A stretch of 56,829 bases of DNA. Origin: Candidatus Rifleibacteriota bacterium. GTDB lineage: Bacteria; Muiribacteriota; Ozemobacteria; Ozemobacterales; Ozemobacteraceae. Shown here piece by piece: positions 8,192 to 16,126 of the stretch. Position numbers and translations under genes: made by a program. How positions within the stretch are numbered: the first letter of the stretch is position 1; every line of letters begins with the position of its first letter. The stretch covers positions 1-56,829 of the forward strand of contig JANJUX010000045.1 in assembly GCA_024710355.1 (NCBI GenBank), read 5' to 3'. The notes under the pieces were generated by a model. That model made no database searches. It was given only the letters and a program-made list of their open reading frames with translations, and had not been told where the DNA came from.

Positions 8192-9484
8192 TCAGCGATA
8201 ATATTGCTTTTCGAACCGCTCAGACAGAAATGCCAGATATCTTGATTTGATCTGCTTGTTCGCGAGAATCCGTTTTACTGGTGGCAAACTTAGAATCGCG
8301 CCCAGAACGGCGGCGAGGGCTCGATGATGCCATAACACGCGATTGTCAAAGATGAAGTTCTGCAGCTTGCCTCTTTCAATGGCCATCAAAACCCTTAGAT
8401 GTGTACCATTGACGGGGGTAATCACTCTTTGGTCTCTGGCTTTCAGGTCGATGCAGTCACGCGCTCTGTTTTTAAAACAAAGTCCGCAGCCAAGACAGGT
8501 TTCAACATTGATCTGAGCGATTTTCCGTAGCGGCGCCTCAGGATCGCCAGCAGGCACCAGGCTTATGCTGTCAACCGGGCAGACCCTGACGCACTTGCCG
8601 CAACCGACGCACTTGTCTTTGATAATTTCAGGCAGAAAATTGGTTGTGTGAACCGGATGAAGAATGGCAAACCTTTTGGCTGCCAGCAGGGCTTCACAGC
8701 AACAGCCGCAGCAATTACAGATAAAATTTACCTTTTCCCTGACATTCTCGCCGAATTGAACCAGATTGTTGTCGTAGGCTTGTTGAAGAAGAGCAAAACA
8801 CTCTTTTCTGCTTATTTTTCTCGCATTGCCATGCCGAATCAACGATTCGGCAGCCGTATTGAACGTCATGCATATATCCATTGGCGCAGAACAGGCCCGG
8901 TCCAGATGCAGCATTTTGTGCCGGCAATAGCACATGCCGACTGCCAGTGCCGAAGCAGTTTCAATTACTTCTGAGGCCTTTTCGTAATCGAGAACCATCA
9001 GGTTGCTCTTTTGTGAGACAGCCTGTTCGTTAACAAAGACCCGCCCCAGTTGTGTTTCGCCTTCGGTAAAAAGCTCTTTGATAAAGTCTTCTTCAACGTT
9101 CAGATACTGAAAAAACAGCTCGCTCAGAGCCTTCTGGTCAATATCTGACCGGACACGCATCAGAGAAAATTCAAAAAATCCGGCCATGGGCGGGGGAAGT
9201 GCGTAGAGGGTGTCTTTGCCATGTGCCATGTCGACCAGCAAGCCCTTGTCGGCAAGGCTTTCCAGAATATTTCTGGCTTTCACTTCCGACATTCCCCAGA
9301 TTAATCCAGCTTTTTTGGCTGTGAATGGCTTTATCGGCAGGGCGGCTACCAGGCTGGCTTCTTTTTCCTTGAAAAGGATCTGCAGGATTTTGTAGAGCAG
9401 ATCAGATTCATGCGCACCCTGCGGGTAGAGGTTCAATCTGTCTACCAATGCTGCAAAACCGGCTTTTACGGTGTGATGAGCCAT
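8192..9484 (-). CDS. Cys-rich 4Fe-4S dicluster protein with N-terminal winged helix
   Basis: This 430-residue cytoplasmic protein begins with a winged-helix-like region (residues about 45-90, AKKAGLIWGMSEVKARNILESL). Next comes a Cys-rich middle (MCYCRHKM, then ICNCCGCCCE near residue 265), then a bacterial ferredoxin domain: KCVGCGKCVRVCPVDSI and ETCLGCGLCFKNRARDC, two 4Fe-4S sites with an unusually long gap before the last Cys of the second. Such proteins recur in anaerobes as electron-transfer subunits of unknown partner. The start at ATG 9484 has GAGGAGAAGG upstream; a TTG at 9502 would overlap that site. It is 194 bases downstream of arsG in the same direction, so it may serve the ars operon as an electron donor; that link is inference. 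Confidence 0.85.
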   Translation of the reverse strand: MAHHTVKAGFAALVDRLNLYPQGAHESDLLYKILQILFKEKEASLVAALPIKPFTAKKAGLIWGMSEVKARNILESLADKGLLVDMAHGKDTLYALPPPMAGFFEFSLMRVRSDIDQKALSELFFQYLNVEEDFIKELFTEGETQLGRVFVNEQAVSQKSNLMVLDYEKASEVIETASALAVGMCYCRHKMLHLDRACSAPMDICMTFNTAAESLIRHGNARKISRKECFALLQQAYDNNLVQFGENVREKVNFICNCCGCCCEALLAAKRFAILHPVHTTNFLPEIIKDKCVGCGKCVRVCPVDSISLVPAGDPEAPLRKIAQINVETCLGCGLCFKNRARDCIDLKARDQRVITPVNGTHLRVLMAIERGKLQNFIFDNRVLWHHRALAAVLGAILSLPPVKRILANKQIKSRYLAFLSERFEKQYYR

Positions 9485-9678
9485 TGGAACCCTTCTCCTC
9501 AAAAATTCCAGTATTTTATCTGTGATGCCGGCCTGCTAATCTCACTTAGATGACCAGCCATTCCTGGCCACCTGATTTCTTGTTTTTTGCCAGGCGTATG
9601 AACCAAGCCTCATCTTTAAGTTTAATCAGTTTTTCTTCTTTTTCAAACTTTATTGCTGTTTCTGTAACGGACGGTGTT

Positions 9679-10368
9679 TCAGTAAAATTTTATGCCGTAA
9701 ATATGGGTGAGGGCATAATAAAAACCGGCGATGATAAAAATAATACCGGTGGCATTTCTTACATAAAACTCGATCTTATTCAGGCTGTTGAAGGCTTTGC
9801 CGAGCCATTTGCTGCCGAAGGCGATGAGAAAGGCAAAAATGACGACTGGAATTGCGGTGCCAATGCCATATAATGCCGGCAGAAAAAGAACTGAATTGTT
9901 GTTAACGGCAAGCGGAATCATGGCGCCAAAGAACAGACCGGCTGAAACCGGGCAGAAAGAAAGCGCAAACATGACCCCGAGCGGAAATGCATAAAGAGCG
10001 CCATGTTGCGAAGCTTTCTGTTGAATTCCTTCGCCAGCCATCTGAACGCTGATGCCGGAACCGATCAGGCCCAGCAGTATCATGCCCAGTAGAATAAGCA
10101 GTGGCCCGAGAATCTCATTGAGATACTTCTGCAGAAATCTGGAAAGCTCTCCGCTGGCAAGTGCCCCGGATGAGAGTATGGCACCCAGAGCCAGATAGGT
10201 GAGGGTGCGACCACTGGTGTAAAGAAGCCCTGAAAAAAGGATGGCCGTTTTGCTGTGAAACTGACGACCGATAAAAGAAATCGCCGCAACATTTGAAGCC
10301 AGGGGGCAGGGGCTGATGGCGGTTAAAATGCCAAGCCATGCGGCAGTAGTTATGCTGACCCAGGTCAT
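9679..10368 (-). CDS. arsG: ArsG-like CcdA-family permease
   Basis: This 229-residue inner-membrane protein is of the CcdA/DsbD type with about six helices. It has the two family Cys positions, each followed by Pro: TAISPCPLASN in the first helix and LSFCPVSAG in the fourth. The order thioredoxin - ArsF - CcdA-like permease matches the arsEFG locus described in Shewanella, where ArsG exports trivalent aromatic arsenicals and ArsE/ArsF reduce nitroaromatic arsenicals. Its ATG overlaps the arsF stop (ATGA), so translation is coupled. A thiol-electron-transfer role like CcdA is the main alternative. Confidence 0.75.
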   Translation of the reverse strand: MTWVSITTAAWLGILTAISPCPLASNVAAISFIGRQFHSKTAILFSGLLYTSGRTLTYLALGAILSSGALASGELSRFLQKYLNEILGPLLILLGMILLGLIGSGISVQMAGEGIQQKASQHGALYAFPLGVMFALSFCPVSAGLFFGAMIPLAVNNNSVLFLPALYGIGTAIPVVIFAFLIAFGSKWLGKAFNSLNKIEFYVRNATGIIFIIAGFYYALTHIYGIKFY

Positions 10369-10868
10369 TTGCCTTTTCCACCTGTTTTTTCAAGGGCGTT
10401 TCTGACTGCATCGGCAACATAGACATCGAATTCTGCCGGCTTTTCAAGCAGCGGCCAGACTTCGTCGAGCCGCTTGAATTCAATTATTTCATTGCCCTGC
10501 ATTAAGGTAACAACTATACAGCTGGCGGCAACGTCGAATTTTTTCGCCAGTGCTTCGTTTTCCTGAAAATTAATATCTTCCCAGAGGATTTTTTTCTGGT
10601 TCCAGGCTTGAGAAAAATCACGTTCGACCAGTTCTCTTGCCCGACTTTCAATACTATTACAGGTCACGCAACGGAAAGTTGCATGCATGTAAAAAATCTT
10701 CACCAGCCGTTCGGGCGAAGCCATGCTGCCATTGCTGGCGGCAGGCATTTCGCCGTTGACGGTTCGCGAAACCACACTGTGTCTGCCCAGAGAAAAACCG
10801 ATCGAAACCAGCACAAAGGCCAGAAGCAGATTGGTAATCAGTTTCTTGTGGCTTTCGCTGAGCTGCAT
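10365..10868 (-). CDS. arsF: ArsF-like redox protein (CxxC), membrane-anchored
   Basis: This protein has 167 residues: an N-terminal membrane anchor (NLLLAFVLVSIGFSLG), then a thioredoxin-like domain with FRCVTC (Cys67 and Cys70), a motif followed by SIESRARELV, and a C-terminal half with DEVWPLLEKPAEFDVYV. This pattern fits the ArsF family, the partner of ArsE in reduction of nitrophenyl arsenicals, though the true substrate here is unknown. The start at 10868 follows GGAGAAT and lies 5 bases after the stop of the preceding gene. A longer frame (to 11009) would run 137 bases into that gene and was rejected. It overlaps arsG by four bases. Confidence 0.72.
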   Translation of the reverse strand: MQLSESHKKLITNLLLAFVLVSIGFSLGRHSVVSRTVNGEMPAASNGSMASPERLVKIFYMHATFRCVTCNSIESRARELVERDFSQAWNQKKILWEDINFQENEALAKKFDVAASCIVVTLMQGNEIIEFKRLDEVWPLLEKPAEFDVYVADAVRNALEKTGGKGK

Positions 10869-10872
10869 GGAA

Positions 10873-11436
10873 TTATTCTCCGGCTGCTTCTTTTGGGGCA
10901 GTTGATTCATCAGCAGGGGCAGATGTTTTTGCGGTTTCACTGGCAGATAAAACTTCTTCAGATGTGCCTTGTTCGGCTGAGATAAGACCCAGTTCTCTGA
11001 ACTTTGCAATTATATCTTCTTCAGAAATAAAACCGGTGTTGCGATAGACTTCTTTGCCTTCAGCATTTAGAAATACCTGTGTCGGTATCGAGCTTATTTC
11101 GTAGCTCTTTGCAAAAGTCTGATTTTCCGGCACCCAGACATCGACAAAATCGGTCTTGAATTTATCGGCATGATTTCTGGCAAGACTTTCAAGAACCGGT
11201 TCCATGGCTTTGCAGGCTTTGCACTGTTTTGAGCCGAAGTCGATTATGCGAGGCAGCTGTTGTCCTATTGTCGCTGAGGCTGTCGTATTGATGACCGGTT
11301 CGACTGTGGCTGATGAAATGCCTGCACCTGTCGTCTGGCTTTTTTGCGTCGGTTCAACGGCTGTCTGTTGCGCAAAAAGAGCAGTGCTGCAGGCAGCGAT
11401 GGCAATAAAAGCGAGGAAGGTGATTCTGTGTTTCAT
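10873..11436 (-). CDS. Exported thioredoxin-like protein, ArsE-like
   Basis: This 187-residue protein has a signal peptide (MKHRITFLAFIAIAACSTALFA), a Thr/Ser-rich linker and a thioredoxin fold with the active site CKAC (Cys72, Cys75) and the cis-Pro phrase ISSIPTQVFLNAEGKEVYR. A 40-residue low-complexity Ala/Glu/Ser/Thr tail follows. It should act in the periplasm as a thiol reductant or oxidant for ArsF/ArsG. Its ATG overlaps the stop of the upstream small thioredoxin (ATGA). In the Shewanella arsEFG set the equivalent position is ArsE; identity to ArsE is inferred from order and fold, so no symbol is given. Confidence 0.8.
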   Translation of the reverse strand: MKHRITFLAFIAIAACSTALFAQQTAVEPTQKSQTTGAGISSATVEPVINTTASATIGQQLPRIIDFGSKQCKACKAMEPVLESLARNHADKFKTDFVDVWVPENQTFAKSYEISSIPTQVFLNAEGKEVYRNTGFISEEDIIAKFRELGLISAEQGTSEEVLSASETAKTSAPADESTAPKEAAGE

Positions 11437-11663
11437 TTCAGATAACCTTTAAGCTCCTCAACTCCGGGAGCTTTGCCGGAAAACTTGACTTTGCCGTCAA
11501 CCGCGAGAGCCGGGGTCATCATGACGCCAAAGCTCATGATTTCGTTGATATCAGTGATTTTGACGAGTTCATAGTTCAGGCCAAGCTCTTTTGCGGCCTT
11601 TTCAGTGTCTGCGGCAAGCTTCTGGCACTTCGGGCATCCGGTTCCGAGAATCTGAATTTTCAT
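11433..11663 (-). CDS. Small glutaredoxin-like thioredoxin (TM0996 type)
   Basis: This 76-residue single-domain protein has the active site GCPKC (Cys10, Cys13) and the cis-Pro phrase VMMTPALAVDGK. These small thioredoxins often accompany DUF318 permeases and ArsR in anaerobes, where they supply electrons to redox partners or to the permease. The start ATG at 11663 has GGAGGT 9 bases upstream. A longer frame from 11699 would overlap the permease gene. It lies 16 bases beyond the permease stop and overlaps the next gene by four bases. Confidence 0.88.
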   Translation of the reverse strand: MKIQILGTGCPKCQKLAADTEKAAKELGLNYELVKITDINEIMSFGVMMTPALAVDGKVKFSGKAPGVEELKGYLK

Positions 11664-11679
11664 TATTACAAGACCTCCA

Positions 11680-12984
11680 TTAACTGAAAAATGTTCCAAA
11701 CAATACGCCGAACAGGGTTGAAAAGACTATAACCAGAGAAACAAAGGCAACGGTTTTTTTGGTGCCGAGAACGCTGCGGATAACCAGCATGTTCGGCAGG
11801 CTCAGCGCCGGGCCGGCCAGCAGCAGAGCTAAGGCCGGGCCTTTTCCCATGCCGCTGCCAATAAGGCCTTGAAGGATCGGCACTTCTGTGAGCGTCGCAA
11901 AATACATGAAAGCACCGACAAACGACGCAAGAAAGTTGGCCATGATCGAGTTGCCGCCAACTGCCGCACTGATCCATTCTGAGGGAATCAGCCCTTCGTA
12001 GCCGACGCGACCGAGCAGAACACCGGCAACGAGGACGCCGGCGAGCAGTAGCGGCAGAATCTGCTTTGCAAAGCTGTAAGATGAGCTGAACCACTCGCCA
12101 AGCTCACCTTCATCGGTGCTGGTGAATATGGTCAGACCGAGAGTGCCGATGGTGAAAGCGACAAGCGGTGTTTCTGGAACCACATAAGCGGCAGTGGCAA
12201 CGGCAACGCCGGTAAATACGGCTTTCCAGGCTTTCAGACCGAACCAGCCCACCAGCATGATGCCGAGAGCAAAGCCTGATATTGAGGTCAAAACCCATTT
12301 TTGCTCATAAATATTGGCCCACAGGCCCGTATCTGTCTGCGGCCTGCCCCAGTTGGCGAAAACCAGAATAAAGACCATCGAAGCAAAATAAAGCGAATCC
12401 TGCCAGAGAGCCCTTTTGACTTCGTGTTCGGGCATCAGCATCTGAGCTGCGGCCTTGGCTTCCTCTTCTTTGCGGAACAGCAGGTGCATGGAATAACCGA
12501 TGAAGACGCTGAGAAAAACAGCGCCAAAAGCACGGGCAATGCCCAGTTCCGGGCCGAGAATACGGGCAGTCAGAACGATGGCGAGCACGTTGATGGCAGG
12601 GCCTGAATAAAGAAAGGCGCAGGCCGGGCCAAGACCGGCGCCCATGCGGTAAATGCCGGCAAAAAGCGGCAGGATTGTGCATGAGCATACTGCCAGAATT
12701 GTGCCCGAAACGGCAGCGACGCCGTAGGCAAGCACCTTGTTGGCCTTGGCGCCAAGATATTTCATGACCGAGGCCTGGCTGACGAAAACGCCGATGGCTC
12801 CGGCGATGAAGAAGGCCGGGATCAGACAAAGCAATACGTGTTCCTGTGCATACCATTTTACCAGGTGAAAAGCTTCAAGAATCGCGTTGTCAAAGCGTGG
12901 CGTGCCAACCGGCAGATAGTAACAGATAAGAAAAACGACGGTTATCGTTAAAAGGCTTTTCCATTCCTGCTTCCAGTAGTTCAT
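11680..12984 (-). CDS. DUF318/ArsP-type permease
   Basis: This 434-residue integral membrane protein has about ten helices arranged as two similar halves. The first half carries AVCSCTILPLFAGIYRMG with a CSC pair and then FLYSGPAINVLA; the second has TEVPILQGLIGSGMG and LLLAGPALSLPNML. This is the DUF318 (ArsP_1) family, whose studied members export trivalent organoarsenicals. The start overlaps the arsR stop (ATGA), so the gene is translated with its regulator. Substrate (organoarsenical or other soft metalloid) is inferred from the ArsR and ArsFG neighbours. Confidence 0.85.
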   Translation of the reverse strand: MNYWKQEWKSLLTITVVFLICYYLPVGTPRFDNAILEAFHLVKWYAQEHVLLCLIPAFFIAGAIGVFVSQASVMKYLGAKANKVLAYGVAAVSGTILAVCSCTILPLFAGIYRMGAGLGPACAFLYSGPAINVLAIVLTARILGPELGIARAFGAVFLSVFIGYSMHLLFRKEEEAKAAAQMLMPEHEVKRALWQDSLYFASMVFILVFANWGRPQTDTGLWANIYEQKWVLTSISGFALGIMLVGWFGLKAWKAVFTGVAVATAAYVVPETPLVAFTIGTLGLTIFTSTDEGELGEWFSSSYSFAKQILPLLLAGVLVAGVLLGRVGYEGLIPSEWISAAVGGNSIMANFLASFVGAFMYFATLTEVPILQGLIGSGMGKGPALALLLAGPALSLPNMLVIRSVLGTKKTVAFVSLVIVFSTLFGVLFGTFFS

Positions 12985-13343
12985 TCATTTGCCTCCGCTG
13001 CTTTTTTGGCTTCAAATAGATCAGGGTTTATCTGCATGGCTTTCATTCTGGCATCGGCAGCGACGGCCACTCCGATACAGTTGATAAAACTTGGCAGGCA
13101 ACGCATACGCAGGCGATAGAAAACCTGCTGCCCGCGTTTATCGTCTTCGACGAGGCCGGCATTTTTTAAAACCAGAAGGTGCTTTGAAATTGTCGAAAAA
13201 TCGGCTTTTACCGCGTCGACAAATTCGCAGACGCACTTTTCACCCTGTGCGAGTTCTTCTATGATGTAGAGCCGGGTCGGGTGAGCAAGAGCCTTTAATA
13301 CTACGGTTTTGGCTTCGATCAGATGCCGCTGTTGCTGGTTCAC
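12981..13343 (-). CDS. arsR: ArsR-family metalloregulator
   Basis: This 120-residue SmtB/ArsR winged-helix repressor has LKALAHPTRLYIIEEL, the As(III)-type metal motif EKCVCEF on the first recognition-domain helix, and the DNA-binding helix STISKHLLVLKNAGLV. Extra Cys residues near the end (RCLPSFINC) could add a third thiolate ligand. The start chosen is GTG at 13343 because AGGTGG lies 4 bases upstream and the family begins at this point. A longer frame from an ATG at 13403 would read through the operator repeats. It is the first gene of the coupled ars operon and should repress it until arsenite binds. Confidence 0.9.
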   Translation of the reverse strand: MNQQQRHLIEAKTVVLKALAHPTRLYIIEELAQGEKCVCEFVDAVKADFSTISKHLLVLKNAGLVEDDKRGQQVFYRLRMRCLPSFINCIGVAVAADARMKAMQINPDLFEAKKAAEANE

Positions 13344-13352
13344 AAACCACCT

Positions 13353-13408
13353 CAATATAGTCTGGTTATTTGGCAATATAGCCAAATATGTTTCCGATGT
13401 CAATATAG
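13353..13408 (-). promoter_or_regulatory. Probable ArsR operator region: 8-bp inverted repeat and three direct repeats
   Basis: A perfect inverted repeat TATTTGGC-N6-GCCAAATA spans 13367-13388. The octamer CAATATAG (plus strand) occurs three times, at 13353, 13374 and 13401, the middle copy inside the palindrome. All lie just upstream of the arsR GTG start, the place for an autoregulatory site. Confidence 0.7.
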
Positions 13409-13508
13409 ATATTTGGTCGTTTTGCCAGGTGTCTGTTTGGCTGGTGGGGGGCTGAAGAGTTCAAAAAAAGTTGTTTATTTGAGCTTAAAAACAGTAGCTA
13501 TGGGTTTT

Positions 13509-13723
13509 CTAAGACGGCGGCCTGCTTGAATATTGTCTGATCAGTTCTGTAATATCTGCTGAACAGCATGCTTTCTCTGCCCTGAATTGAAAGACATTGC
13601 CCGCCGGTAAATTCACCGGTGTCTTGCTGGACTTTCTTGAGAGAAATCGGCTACAACCTTTAGAACTTCGATAATTATCTATTTAGCAATATTTTTGCAG
13701 AAGCAGATTCTGATTTTTTCTAC
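13509..13723 (-). pseudogene. Decayed copy of the BFD-type 2Fe-2S gene at 24563-24799
   Basis: Read on the minus strand, this stretch repeats the intact gene: ICFCKN then, after damage, VQQDTG, and finally CCSADITELIRQY in another frame. The GTG start codon has become GTA (13721-13723). An in-frame TAG at 13679-13681 follows KNIAK, and at least two frameshifts separate the remaining blocks. One iron-ligand Cys of the Cx4C pair is replaced by Phe. The flanking sequence upstream, including a hairpin (CCGGAGAATTCTCCGG, 13764-13779), is also shared with the intact locus, so a segment of about 280 bases was duplicated. It lies downstream of the patatin gene. Confidence 0.85.
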
Positions 13724-13823
13724 AATCAGGACCTTTTTGAAAATTTCTGAAATTAAACCGTCTCCGGAGAATTCTCCGGGAACACATGTTTTTTTATAAG
13801 GCGGGCGCATCTGTTTGAAAGTT

Positions 13824-16007
13824 TCAGAAAGAGTTTCCAAGGCTTGCCTGCAGATGAAGATTATGATCGAAGTCATTTGAGCCGAGCGATACTTCTATGG
13901 CACCAAGAGGCGTTCCAAGAGAATATGCAAATTCACCGCCGCTGATATATTTGCTTGAAAATAGATCATTGCTGGATTCAGAAAGTTTTCCGGTATTCCA
14001 CCGCCCCAGAATATAGTGGTCGTTTTTCAGGGTAAATCTTAATTCTGCACCTGTTTGCAAAATATTTTTTCCTGAAAGCTTCTGGTATCTTAAGCCCGCA
14101 AAATTGGTGCTTGTTCCATCAACTACTCTCTTGCCGCCAAGATAGAATAGTTCGTCGCCGGGAAGCGAGTTTCCCGTAATTGTGCCGGCAAAAAAAATAA
14201 TGCCAGCCGTTGTTTTTGAAGAAAGAGGGGTATATGACAAAAGATTCACTGAAAACTTATTTGATTCTTCTATTTTGCGCTCGTTGCTGAAGTGACCAAG
14301 ATTCATGAATTTACTCAGATTGACCTGCATAAGACTGCCGGAACTTGGGAAAAATGGGTCGTCCAGAGTATCTGAAGAAAAGAAGCTGAAAACAGACGAA
14401 TATTCGTAGTCATGCTCATTTATTCCGGCAGGGGTATGCCGGTATTTAGCAAAACCGATCTTTTTCTGGGCACCAAAACCGATTTGTCCTGATTCAGAAA
14501 CCTTTTTGTTCAGCGAAAAACTGCCGGAAAAAACGGAGCTGATATACTTCAGCTGATTGGTAAAATCATAATTTGTGGAAACCTGATTTTTCTGATAGCC
14601 CAGCTCAAGCTCTGCTCCCAGTCCAATATCTTTGAACTCGTGAACATATTCTCTGAAAAGAAACCTGGGGCGTTGTGAGATTACGCTCTCAATACTCGAT
14701 CTGCCGCCGACCAGAAAGCGATCTTTCATCAGAAAACTGGTTTTTATAGCAGTTCCCCTGTCGACATCGTAGCGCAGACCAAAATTGCTTTCAAACTGTT
14801 CGGTCTCTTTTACAACGAAAGTGAGGATTTTGCCTTCAGGAATTGAAGAAATTTTATAGCTGATAAGGCTTGCCAAACCAGTTCCAAGAATTTTCTGCGA
14901 AAGATTCTGAATCTCGTCTAGGTTGAGACTGCGAAATTTCCTGCCTCCAATACGATCGAAAACAAAGTTCTGACGAGTCTGGCTTAATCCTGAAATTTTA
15001 ATTTCTTTGAATAATATTCTACTATGGCGGTCAAGATCAGGAAGGAATGCTTTGATGTTCTGTATGTCTGCATGCTTTTTTCCGATTTTTTTAAGCTGCG
15101 ACATGTTTCTTTTCCCTGCTTGTTCGCCAATAGCTATGATTGCCTGAATACTGTCGAATGAAAAAGTTGAATAACCTTTTACATCAGGCTCTATAAGGAT
15201 GTCGCATAGTGTCTTTTGTTTTTCCAGATCCTGCTCGCCAAAGAATGAAATGCATTGCTCTAAAATTCTGGGAATCGAATTGATCTGTTCCTTGGTATAA
15301 AGTGAGGAGCCGACATTTACTGCAATTATTATGTCTGCTCCGGCTTCCTTTAAATCGGAAACAGGAAGGTTGCGTGCAATTCCTCCATCTCCAAGAAGTT
15401 TCCCATCCAGTTTAACAGGGGTAAAAGCAAAAGGATATGAAATGCTTGCTCTTAAGGCTTCTGGAAGAAACCCTTTACTCAGCTTCACGGGTTTGCCAGT
15501 TTCAAGATCGGTTGCGATACAGGAAAAAGGAATCCGCAGCTGAAAAAAATCCTCACATTCGTGTACCGGTGAAAACCACCGGCAGAGAAGATCTGTGATT
15601 CTCTGACCTTTGATCAATCCCGCTTCAGTCATTTTTCCCTGAATTCTAAAAGAATACTGTCCGTCATTTTTTTTCTCAAAGTGGTCTAGACGTCGGCGAA
15701 AAACATGGTCATTCATGATTTTCGCCCAGTCTTCTTCTGCAACAAGATTCTCAATCTGTTCCGGTGAATAGCCAGAAGCATATAAGGCTCCAATAATTGA
15801 GCCCATACTTGTTCCGCAGACAAGATCGATTTTGATGCCGGCTTTTTCAATTGCTTTTAAAACGCCGATATGGGCAAAACCTTTGACTCCGCCTCCGCTT
15901 AAAGCAAGGCCAATAACCGGCGTTTTTGCCCCAGCCATAGTTGGAGCGAATGTAAAAAAAATACTGATAAATGTGATGACCGGGAGAAGTCGTTTTTTCG
16001 AATGCAT
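13824..16007 (-). CDS. Patatin-like phospholipase with C-terminal outer-membrane barrel (type Vd, PlpD-like)
   Basis: This 727-residue protein has a signal peptide and then a patatin domain: oxyanion loop SGGGVKG (residues 37-43), nucleophile GTSMG (Ser67) and the catalytic Asp in GDGG (Asp207). A POTRA-like segment follows (about 325-390, KEIKISGLSQTR), then a bacterial-surface-antigen beta barrel to the end, which closes with Phe. This is the plan of type Vd autotransporters such as PlpD, secreted or surface-exposed phospholipases A. The start is uncertain: ATG at 16007 gives a clean signal peptide; ATG at 16019 and a TTG at 16049 are alternatives with no clear ribosome site. It is the last gene of the RND-ACP operon, 120 bases after TolC. 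Lipid substrate unknown. Confidence 0.88.
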   Translation of the reverse strand: MHSKKRLLPVITFISIFFTFAPTMAGAKTPVIGLALSGGGVKGFAHIGVLKAIEKAGIKIDLVCGTSMGSIIGALYASGYSPEQIENLVAEEDWAKIMNDHVFRRRLDHFEKKNDGQYSFRIQGKMTEAGLIKGQRITDLLCRWFSPVHECEDFFQLRIPFSCIATDLETGKPVKLSKGFLPEALRASISYPFAFTPVKLDGKLLGDGGIARNLPVSDLKEAGADIIIAVNVGSSLYTKEQINSIPRILEQCISFFGEQDLEKQKTLCDILIEPDVKGYSTFSFDSIQAIIAIGEQAGKRNMSQLKKIGKKHADIQNIKAFLPDLDRHSRILFKEIKISGLSQTRQNFVFDRIGGRKFRSLNLDEIQNLSQKILGTGLASLISYKISSIPEGKILTFVVKETEQFESNFGLRYDVDRGTAIKTSFLMKDRFLVGGRSSIESVISQRPRFLFREYVHEFKDIGLGAELELGYQKNQVSTNYDFTNQLKYISSVFSGSFSLNKKVSESGQIGFGAQKKIGFAKYRHTPAGINEHDYEYSSVFSFFSSDTLDDPFFPSSGSLMQVNLSKFMNLGHFSNERKIEESNKFSVNLLSYTPLSSKTTAGIIFFAGTITGNSLPGDELFYLGGKRVVDGTSTNFAGLRYQKLSGKNILQTGAELRFTLKNDHYILGRWNTGKLSESSNDLFSSKYISGGEFAYSLGTPLGAIEVSLGSNDFDHNLHLQASLGNSF

Positions 16008-16126
16008 GTTGGGCACCATCACAGGTCTCTGTAATCTAATACAGGCCAAGTGCAGGGCAGCTTTTGGTGAAACCAGGCAACTAAAAGCAGGAAATATTGA
16101 TGAAAATGGGGCCTCTCTCTTTTCTA

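Noticed and set aside
13679..13876. A 65-codon minus-strand frame that includes ICFCKN
   Set aside because: It stops at the TAG inside the decayed 2Fe-2S copy and begins within the patatin gene; it is treated as part of the pseudogene, not as a gene.
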